A program made the position numbers and the translations under genes. From NCBI GenBank assembly GCA_045627385.1, contig JAZQNO010000025.1, positions 98,577 to 162,576 on the forward strand: a DNA stretch of 64,000 bases, given 5' to 3'. The DNA is from UBA1757 sp045627385 (GTDB lineage Bacteria; Bacteroidota; Bacteroidia; Bacteroidales; UBA1402). Under the pieces are notes generated by a model. The model did no database searches, had not been told where the DNA came from, and saw only the letters and a program-made list of their open reading frames with translations. Of this stretch, positions 58,304-64,000 are shown in pieces. How positions within the stretch are numbered: position 1 is the first letter of the stretch; each line of letters begins with the position of its first letter.

Positions 58304-58311
58304 TATATTTG
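58304..58311 (+). promoter_or_regulatory. -7 element for the CDF transporter and PL9
   Basis: TATATTTG matches TAnnTTTG, 24 nt before the CDF start, divergent from the element at 58274. Confidence 0.55.
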
Positions 58312-58335
58312 CGCGATTAAATTGTCAAAAAAACT

Positions 58336-59448
58336 ATGAGTTCCAATCCTACAAGCAAACGCCAGAGACAGATCACCCGCACCAGCGTCATCGGCATCGT
58401 CGCCAATGTGTTTCTGGCCGCTTTCAAGGCCCTTGTCGGCCTGCTGGCCCACTCCGTGTCCATCGTGCTGGACGCCGTCAACAACCTCTCGGACGCCCTG
58501 TCATCGGTCATCACCATCGTGGGCATCCGTCTGGCCCAGCGCAAACCCGACCGCGAGCATCCCTTCGGCCACGGCCGCATCGAATATTTCAGCGCCATCC
58601 TCATCGCCCTCATCGTATTCGCCGCCGGTGTCACCTCCTGCATCGAGTCGGTCAAGGGCCTGTGCTCCAAGGAAGTGCCCGACTATTCCATCGTCACGGT
58701 CATCGTCGTGTCGGTGGCCATCGTCACCAAACTCATTCTCGGACGCTATGTGAAGAAAAAAGGTGTCGAACTCAATTCCGACGCTCTGGTGGCCTCGGGC
58801 AGCGACGCCACCTTCGACGCCATCCTGTCGGCCTCGACCCTGCTGGGCGCCATCGTCGCTTTCATCTGGGGCATTTCCATCGATGCCTGGGTAGGTCTGC
58901 TCATTTCCGTCTTCATCATCAAAGCCGGTGTGGAAATGCTGGAACGTCCCGTCAAGGAAGTGCTCGGCGCACGTCCCACCAGCGAAACCAGCCAGCGCAT
59001 CAAGGCCGACATCCGTCAGGTACCCGGCGTGCTGGGCGTCTACGACTTCATTCTCCACAACTACGGTCCCGACTACGCCATCGGCTCGGCCCACATCGAA
59101 GTCGACAACACCTTGTCGGCCAAGGACGTGAACGGCATCACCAAGGCTGTCCAGCGCCTGGTGGCACAGAAATACAGCCTTTTCCTCACCATCGGCATCT
59201 ACGCGGTCGATGTCGTCGACGACGACATGGACCGCAGCATCCGGCAGACAGCCAAAAACCTGCCCGGAGTGCTCCAGATCCACGGGCTCTTTGTAGACCA
59301 CGACCGCAAGTTCATCTGTTTCGATGCCGTGGTCGACTTCAAGGTCAAAGACCGTCAGGCCCTGCGCGAAGAACTGCAGGCACGCCTGAAGACCGAGTTC
59401 CCCGACTATCAGACGGAAATCAACTTAGACGTAGACTACAGCGACTGA
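58336..59448 (+). CDS. Cation diffusion facilitator transporter
   Basis: A proton-coupled divalent metal exporter (zinc, iron or manganese class) of 370 residues. It has six membrane segments, with metal-site positions in SIVLDAVNNLSDALSS and SGSDATFDAILSA, and the family motif REHPFGHGRIEYFSA. A C-terminal cytoplasmic domain (about 200-290) and a second similar module (about 295-368) follow; this tail is longer than in E. coli FieF (300). The site has N and D in the first motif where zinc-specific members have H-x3-D, so metal specificity is uncertain. Confidence 0.93.
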   Translation: MSSNPTSKRQRQITRTSVIGIVANVFLAAFKALVGLLAHSVSIVLDAVNNLSDALSSVITIVGIRLAQRKPDREHPFGHGRIEYFSAILIALIVFAAGVTSCIESVKGLCSKEVPDYSIVTVIVVSVAIVTKLILGRYVKKKGVELNSDALVASGSDATFDAILSASTLLGAIVAFIWGISIDAWVGLLISVFIIKAGVEMLERPVKEVLGARPTSETSQRIKADIRQVPGVLGVYDFILHNYGPDYAIGSAHIEVDNTLSAKDVNGITKAVQRLVAQKYSLFLTIGIYAVDVVDDDMDRSIRQTAKNLPGVLQIHGLFVDHDRKFICFDAVVDFKVKDRQALREELQARLKTEFPDYQTEINLDVDYSD

Positions 59449-59450
59449 AG

Positions 59451-60752
59451 ATGAAACGCCTGACACTCATTGCATTGCTCTTGCCGCTGAGCCTGTTGTC
59501 TCCGGCCGCCTGCCTCTACATGGCCCCATGGGGCGACGACACCTCGAACGGTTCCATGGACCGGCCTTTCGCCACGCTGAACCGGGCCCAGCAGGCACTT
59601 GAAGCAGGTGACACGCTCTATATCAGAGGCGGCGTCTATCGGGTGGGCATGGAGCAGATCAGCCGGCAGCAGTCCAATTACGCCATTGTCTTCGACCTCT
59701 CCAAAAGCGGCACGCCGGAGGCACCGATCGCCTATCTGGGCTATCCGGGCGAACAGCCCGTCTTCGATTTCAGCGAGGTGCGTCCCGAAGGCATGCGGGT
59801 GGCGGCCTTCTGGCTGAGCGGCTCCTGGCTGCATCTGCGCGGTTTCGAAATCGTGGGCGTGCAGGTCACGGTCAAGGGACATACGCAGTCGGAGTGCATC
59901 AGTGTGCGCGGCTCGTCGCACTGTGTGCTGGAACAGCTCTCCATGCACGACGGCATGGGCATCGGCTACTACCACAAGGCCGGCAGCTGCAATCTGGTGC
60001 TCAACTGCGACGCCTACAACAACTACGATGCCTTTTCGGAAGGGGAGAAGGGCGGCAATGTGGACGGATTCGGCGGCCATGTGCTGTCGCCGGCCGATTC
60101 GGGCAATGTGCTGCGCGGATGCCGTGCCTGGTACAACAGCGACGACGGATTCGACCTCATCAACAACCATGCGGCTTTCAGCATCGAAGACTGCTGGTCT
60201 TTTCTGAACGGCTACCAGCCGGGAACGCAGCTGGCGGCTGGCGACGGGGCCGGCTTCAAGAGCGGTGGCTACGGCATGAACCGTGAGCGGCCGGCCCGGT
60301 CGCCCGCCGTCATTCCCGCCAATATCGTCAGCGGCTGTCTGGCCTGGCACAACCGCCAGCAGGGCTTCTACGCCAACCATCATCTGGGCGGCCTTGTGCT
60401 GCGCGACAACATTTCCATAGCCAATCCCTCCAACTACAACATGCTCTGCCGCCAGTCGCCCGGGCTGCCTCCAAGGGATGTGCCGGGCTACGGACATGTG
60501 CTGGAAGGCAATCTTTCGCTGTTTCCGCGCATGGCCGGCTGCGACCTCATCCAATGCGATGTGTCGCGCTGCCGGCTCGAAGGCAACAGTTTCGGCCCCG
60601 ATGCCGCCGATTTTTCCGCCACAACCGCATCTCTCGTCCTTTTGCAGGACGGCTCGCTGTTGCCGGATGAGCGGGTGTTTGAAATGCTCACCGCACCCCG
60701 CGACGCCTCAGGCCACTGTCCCCAAATCGTACAGGTGAAATCCGGTCGCTGA
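59451..60752 (+). CDS. Secreted PL9-type pectate lyase / right-handed beta-helix protein
   Basis: A 433-residue exported protein (signal peptide about 1-19) with a right-handed beta-helix. The N-terminal segment YMAPWGDDTSNGSMDRPFAT and ALEAGDTLYIRGGVYRVG matches DUF1565/PL9 proteins. Family 9 calcium-binding and catalytic regions are visible as DGFGGHV, YNSDDGFDLIN and GDGAGFKSGGYG, whose Lys corresponds to the proposed base. I infer cleavage of polygalacturonan by beta-elimination. It starts 2 nt after the CDF stop; this frame is also open for 386 codons upstream inside the CDF gene, which is not coding. Confidence 0.87.
   Translation: MKRLTLIALLLPLSLLSPAACLYMAPWGDDTSNGSMDRPFATLNRAQQALEAGDTLYIRGGVYRVGMEQISRQQSNYAIVFDLSKSGTPEAPIAYLGYPGEQPVFDFSEVRPEGMRVAAFWLSGSWLHLRGFEIVGVQVTVKGHTQSECISVRGSSHCVLEQLSMHDGMGIGYYHKAGSCNLVLNCDAYNNYDAFSEGEKGGNVDGFGGHVLSPADSGNVLRGCRAWYNSDDGFDLINNHAAFSIEDCWSFLNGYQPGTQLAAGDGAGFKSGGYGMNRERPARSPAVIPANIVSGCLAWHNRQQGFYANHHLGGLVLRDNISIANPSNYNMLCRQSPGLPPRDVPGYGHVLEGNLSLFPRMAGCDLIQCDVSRCRLEGNSFGPDAADFSATTASLVLLQDGSLLPDERVFEMLTAPRDASGHCPQIVQVKSGR
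60721..60752 (+). repeat. 32-bp near-direct repeat, copy 1 (PL9 3' end)
   Basis: The last 32 bases of the PL9 gene, including its stop, match 62002-62033 at 29 of 32 positions. The two copies bracket the FISUMP-type lipoprotein gene. Confidence 0.75.
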
Positions 60753-60777
60753 CCGATGCCGTACGCAATTGTTTATG

Positions 60778-60785
60778 TATATTTG
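60778..60785 (+). promoter_or_regulatory. -7 element of the FISUMP-type lipoprotein gene
   Basis: TATATTTG matches TAnnTTTG, 41 nt before the ATG at 60827. No clear -33 element. Confidence 0.45.
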
Positions 60786-60826
60786 CCGATACTTGCCAAA
60801 CAAAAGATTCTATACACTGAAATCGT

Positions 60827-61975
60827 ATGAAAAAGCTGACTTTCCTGATGTCCCTTGCGGCCATTCTGTTTTCCGTATCCTCCTGCGACCTGCTCGAAGC
60901 GCTCAACAACAACACCAACGGTGGCAACGAACCCGGTAACGGCCCCGATCCCGTTTATCCCGCCATCGCCATCAAAGGCCTCGACGATGTGAGCGCATCG
61001 ACCGCCGTGCTGGCACTCGAATGCTTCTACAACGACATCCAGCCCGAGCAACAGCCCGTCTTCCGCTGCGGCTGCGTCAGCGCAGACATCTTCGCCGGAC
61101 TGTCCGGAAAGACCGCCGAATTCCTCATCGGCGTTCTCGCCGCCAACGGCATCGAAGCCCAGACCGATTTCTCCAAACTGCCCGACGGAACGGCTACCTT
61201 CGAAGGCCTCCGTAGCGGCACCGCCTACAAGGCAGCCGCCGTGGTCGAAATCGACGGCAAACCCTACTACAGCGACCTCTTCGAATTCACCACAGCCGAA
61301 GGCCCCGGCGAAATAGCCCTCACCCAGGAAGTCGACCTGGGACTGAGCGTGCTTTGGGCCGGATGGAACATCGGTACGGAGAACCCTGCCGGCTACGGCA
61401 CCTATTTCTGCTGGGGCGAAACCACGGCTTGGGCCATCGGTTATTCCGGAGCCTCCAAATACAAGTTCTACGACAGCGCTTCCCCCTCGAGCAGAGCCAA
61501 TTTCAAAAAATACGTCACCAGCAGTACCTACGCCACCGACCAGCAGTATGTCGACGGCCTCACCACGCTGCTTGCCGAAGACGATGCCGCCACGGCCAAC
61601 TGGGGCGACGGCTGGCGCATGCCCACCGACGCCGAAAAGACCGAACTGCTGGCCAACACCACGCACCTCAAATACGAATTCATGGGCGTGCAGGGATTTG
61701 TCTTCACCAGCAAGATAAACGGTGCAGCCATCTTCATCCCCAGCGCCGGCATCAAGATGTACGGCAGCAGCGTCACCGAACTGGGCAGCCTCTGCGGCTT
61801 CTGGACCTCCACGCTGAGAAGCAGCGACAACCAGCTGGCCTACATCGCCTGCAACAAGACCAATTCCAACCTGATGCCCGAAGCTGGATTCGAGATGGAT
61901 CCGACCGCCGAAAGCTGGCATCTCAGCCAATACCGCTGGTACGGGCTGCCCGTCAGAGCCGTCAAGAAGAAATAA
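60827..61975 (+). CDS. Surface lipoprotein with FISUMP-type domain
   Basis: A 382-residue lipoprotein with lipobox VSSC at about residues 17-20. A short N/G-rich linker is followed by an Ig/fibronectin-like domain (about 45-160, SGTAYKAAAVVEIDGKPYYS) and a C-terminal FISUMP/C-type-lectin-like domain: VDLGLSVLWAGWNIGT, YGTYFCWGET, WGDGWRMPTDAEKTELL, GFVFTSKINGAAIFIPSAG, SLCGFWTSTLRSS. Such domains are common in Bacteroidetes surface proteins and thought to bind ligands; no enzyme motif is present. The gene is flanked by a 32-bp near-direct repeat and may be a mobile or recently inserted unit. Confidence 0.8.
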   Translation: MKKLTFLMSLAAILFSVSSCDLLEALNNNTNGGNEPGNGPDPVYPAIAIKGLDDVSASTAVLALECFYNDIQPEQQPVFRCGCVSADIFAGLSGKTAEFLIGVLAANGIEAQTDFSKLPDGTATFEGLRSGTAYKAAAVVEIDGKPYYSDLFEFTTAEGPGEIALTQEVDLGLSVLWAGWNIGTENPAGYGTYFCWGETTAWAIGYSGASKYKFYDSASPSSRANFKKYVTSSTYATDQQYVDGLTTLLAEDDAATANWGDGWRMPTDAEKTELLANTTHLKYEFMGVQGFVFTSKINGAAIFIPSAGIKMYGSSVTELGSLCGFWTSTLRSSDNQLAYIACNKTNSNLMPEAGFEMDPTAESWHLSQYRWYGLPVRAVKKK

Positions 61976-62001
61976 GCCTAAGATATTGTGATGGATTCAT
62001 T

Positions 62002-62033
62002 CCCAAATCGTATAGGTGAAATCCGGGCGTTGA
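62002..62033 (+). repeat. 32-bp near-direct repeat, copy 2
   Basis: Matches the PL9 3' end at 29 of 32 positions. In the corresponding frame it reads like the PL9 C-terminus with a premature TAG. On the other strand it encodes the last residues of the JAB-like fragment. Confidence 0.7.
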
Positions 62034-62398
62034 TTAACGCCATAAGTAATTAAATGGTAACTGTTATATTTGCTATAACCGTTTGTAATGGTTGTCTTTG
62101 TGTAATCGTATAATAGGCCCGGCATGGAACCTGAATTTACGAAGTCACGATCCTCTTGAGTGTCTCCGGTTACTCTAGAACAATAACTATATGCGTATTC
62201 AAGAGAAGTATGTGTGTGAAAACAAGCGCAACGCTCAAGATCATTGGTAGGAATACCAAGGTCAATCATACCAGAAGACCCCACATAGGTGCTGATTAAC
62301 GGACCTTGGACCGCCGACCTCTGTAAGTTTTCGGGCAGCGGAGATCTGGATTTTCAACCATAAATCACGATAACTATCGTCTATTACGTCCTTTCCTA

Positions 62399-62428
62399 TT
62401 GAAATGCCATCGGAAAGGACTAAATTTG
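62399..62428 (+). promoter_or_regulatory. Promoter of the fimbrillin cluster
   Basis: TTG (62399-62401), 19 nt, then TAAATTTG (62421-62428), a TAnnTTTG match. The start site would lie about 20 nt before the 57-residue ORF. Confidence 0.55.
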
Positions 62429-62453
62429 TACGGTATATTGACAATCAGCAGAA

Positions 62454-62627
62454 ATGATAGATAAAACAACGAATACTGCACTGAGGTACATCGCGCCTCT
62501 TACCAAGGTGATCCCAATCTCCACCAGAACTCAAATCCTCAATAGCAGTCTTGACGGAAATCCAAGCGTCAATGGCTACAGAGACGGTTCCGAATCTTGC
62601 ATCGGTTTCGGAGACGAGGATGAATAA
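62454..62627 (+). CDS. 57-residue small protein upstream of fimbrillin
   Basis: A short ORF (ATG 62454, TAA 62625-62627), beginning MIDKTTNTALRYIAPLTKVI and ending SCIGFGDEDE. No signal peptide is evident. Small proteins with a Y-x-A/P-x-V-I-x-I start, a polar middle and a Gly/Asp/Glu-rich end often precede fimbrillin genes in Bacteroidetes, as I recall. The ORF sits after a good promoter and 21 nt before the fimbrillin start, so coexpression is likely. Function unknown. Confidence 0.55.
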   Translation: MIDKTTNTALRYIAPLTKVIPISTRTQILNSSLDGNPSVNGYRDGSESCIGFGDEDE

Positions 62628-62648
62628 TTCACAGAAAAAACATCAGTT

Positions 62649-64000
62649 ATGAATACAAAGCATATATCACTCGCATTTGCGGCAGCTGCCGCACTGCTTG
62701 CAAGCTGCGCAAAGAGTCCCATTGAGGAAGCAAAGCCCTCGGAGCAGCAGACCGACCTCGAACTCGCGTATGTTGGATCAACAGAAGTCAAATCCGTCAT
62801 TAACGGTACGAACTTTCCGACAGAAGGAGAAATCGGTCTGTTCCTCTTCGAAGATGAAAATGCCACAAAAGCCTACGGAACCGGCTACGAGAACATCAAA
62901 TACTCGTATGATTCCGGCAAGAAGAAATGGACTGCCAGCCCGTCAATCAAGGTGGGCAGCACTCCGGGACATCTCTACGGCTATTATCCGTACAACAGTG
63001 AGTCAACGGATGTCAAGGAAATTCCCGTTGCTTCTTCACTCAATGGCGACGACGTGATGTATGCCTCCAAGCAGGTCGAGCCCATCACCGATAAGACAGC
63101 ATCCAGCACTTCGATTGTGATGAACCATGCTCTTGCGAGAGTGTCCGTAACGATTAAGAACAACGGTTATACCGGAGCTGCGAAAATCTCGAAGATTAAA
63201 TTCGGTGGAGCCAAAACCGCAGAAAACGGATTCCTTAATGCTCTTGACGGAAAAATTACTGCGACGAATTCCGACGTGACTCTGGATGTGCCGACGGCAA
63301 ATCAGTCAATCACAGCAACAGGCTCCACCTACGAATGCCTGCTGGTTCCGTCAGGAGAGGATGACAACAAACAGACCGTAACCCTCACTCTCACGATAGA
63401 CGGTGAGGACAAGACCGCCACTCTCTCCGGAGACAACGGAGTGATCATCGCCCAGGGTACCAAGTCCAACATCACTATCGCGCTGAGCGACAAAGGAATA
63501 TCCGTCCAGACCATTTCTATCGAAGACTGGAATATCGTCGAGGTCGGAGGGCACAAGGTGACGGTGAAATTTGCAGACGATGTAACTCCCCACGATATCT
63601 TGACAGAGGCTTATGTTGATGGCAACAATGTTATTATCAAAGCAACTTCTTTTCAAGGCAAGGGACTTTTATGCGATGTTGGAGACGATGCTCAATGTGA
63701 GAGAGCAATTACGAAAGGCAAGTTCACATTCACCATCAGAGAAATTAGTTCAGATATAGAAGCCGTATTGGGTTACGCTCCTCCCGTAACACTTACAGTA
63801 ACTTCCGATTCAAACGGCAAGGTTTGGATTGGAGATGACGAGAACAAAACAAACGGCCGGTTCGAACAAGGGGAGCAGGTGGTGATACACGCTGCCCCGA
63901 ATGACAATTTCAGATTCTTTAGGTGGGATGACAATAATAAGGAATTCAGCAGAACGATTACTATCGGTGCAACCGATGTCACATATTCTGCAAGTTTTAT
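62649..64000 (+). CDS. Fimbrillin-family lipoprotein with C-terminal InlB-like repeat (3' end outside window)
   Basis: An exported lipoprotein, 450 residues visible. The signal peptide ends in the lipobox LLASCAKS. The fimbrillin (Mfa-like) region (about 35-285) has GEIGLFLF, GHLYGYYPYNSE, VMNHALARVSVTIKN, YECLLVPSGE and SIEDWNI, typical of Bacteroidetes fimbrial subunits. From about residue 375 to the edge comes a divergent InlB B-repeat-like module: TVTSDSNGKVWI, GEQVVIHAAPNDNFRFFRWD, TYSASF. Fimbrillins are lipidated and polymerise after cleavage of an N-terminal strand, but the added B-repeat suggests a tip or anchor role or a surface adhesin. Base composition is A+T-rich compared with the centre of the window. 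Confidence 0.85.
   Translation, partial: MNTKHISLAFAAAAALLASCAKSPIEEAKPSEQQTDLELAYVGSTEVKSVINGTNFPTEGEIGLFLFEDENATKAYGTGYENIKYSYDSGKKKWTASPSIKVGSTPGHLYGYYPYNSESTDVKEIPVASSLNGDDVMYASKQVEPITDKTASSTSIVMNHALARVSVTIKNNGYTGAAKISKIKFGGAKTAENGFLNALDGKITATNSDVTLDVPTANQSITATGSTYECLLVPSGEDDNKQTVTLTLTIDGEDKTATLSGDNGVIIAQGTKSNITIALSDKGISVQTISIEDWNIVEVGGHKVTVKFADDVTPHDILTEAYVDGNNVIIKATSFQGKGLLCDVGDDAQCERAITKGKFTFTIREISSDIEAVLGYAPPVTLTVTSDSNGKVWIGDDENKTNGRFEQGEQVVIHAAPNDNFRFFRWDDNNKEFSRTITIGATDVTYSASF

Larger units (their letters stand above)
61997..62444 (-). pseudogene. Frameshifted JAB-like metallopeptidase-domain fragment
   Basis: Two overlapping minus-strand frames join into one protein if 7 bases are removed. 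The 5' frame (62444-62262) encodes RTNLVLSDGISIGKDVIDDS and ISAARKLTEVGGP; the 3' frame encodes STYVGSSGMIDLGI, CACFHTHTS, DTQEDRDFVNSGSMPGLLYD. The HTHxS...D...PG pattern resembles JAB/DUF4329-type domains seen in Rhs or polymorphic-toxin C-termini. The break lies at GGTCCAAGGTCC (about 62308-62319), a 5-bp direct repeat with a 7-bp period. There is no ATG at the 5' end (TTG after a stop), so the N-terminus is lost as well. The segment is A+T-rich compared with its left neighbour. Confidence 0.55.

Noticed and set aside
58293..59450. Upstream in-frame extension of the PL9 gene by 386 codons, making an 819-residue protein
   Set aside because: The extension overlaps the CDF gene in another frame and is rich in Arg, His and Pro without domains. 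The signal peptide of PL9 begins at 59451.

Overview
The window is a stretch of chromosome from a GC-rich member of the Bacteroidales (Bacteroidota), probably a gut or rumen commensal. Three things point there. Promoters match the Bacteroidetes consensus (TTTG, 19-21 nt, TAnnTTTG) and there are few strong Shine-Dalgarno sites. Several families are typical of the phylum: GldH, the type IX plug protein (DUF5103), RicT/PSP1, NVEALA peptides, 6-bladed beta-propeller lipoproteins, fimbrillin and START-like proteins. The polysaccharide enzymes (pectin esterase, GH43, PL9) are typical of a plant-fibre degrader. I cannot name the genus. Most of the window is dense housekeeping DNA; two segments (about 37.8-41.3 kb and from about 62 kb) are visibly richer in A+T and look accessory.

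Layout. 1-5.6 kb, minus strand: pheS, an AlaX-like editing protein, nth, a phosphatase-fold protein that seems to have lost its metal ligands, and secA (cut by the window edge). 5.8-14.2 kb, plus: tilS, iorAB, an SGNH/MBOAT O-acetylation pair and a type IX plug protein. 14.3-15.5 kb, minus: a zinc-type alcohol dehydrogenase. 15.7-24.5 kb, plus: purH, the elongasome operon mreB-mreC-mreD-mrdA-rodA, then a two-domain pectin esterase. 24.5-29.0 kb, minus: an M23 endopeptidase homologue, holB, ricT and gldH. 29.0-30.3 kb, plus: a 29-residue lipoprotein ORF and gap. 30.4-31.9 kb, minus: GH43. 32.0-42.4 kb, plus: miaA, rlmH and the branched-chain amino acid genes ilvD-ilvB-ilvN, then ilvC. 42.5-50.3 kb: a double TonB_C protein, aspC, tRNA-Met, START-like, an LptF/G permease, ribBA and lepA. 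50.4-61 kb: a TPR protein with a secreted partner, galM, rmuC, an AmpG-type permease, SpoIID/LytB, a CDF transporter and PL9. 61-64 kb: a FISUMP-type lipoprotein, a frameshifted JAB-like gene and a fimbrillin gene cut by the right edge.

Two parts deserve most attention. First, the ilv genes are preceded by a complete-looking transcription attenuator: consensus promoter, a 21-codon leader peptide with seven valines, an antiterminator that starts at the leader stop codon, and a terminator. Second, the ilv cluster is split between ilvN and ilvC by two tandem cassettes, each made of a short cysteine-rich NVEALA peptide and, 4 nt later, a beta-propeller lipoprotein. A remnant of a DUF1573-like gene precedes them. 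The cassettes have diverged in the middle but are almost identical at the peptide/lipoprotein junction and at the lipoprotein 3' end. The function of this peptide-propeller pair is not established, so it is the best candidate here for an undescribed system.
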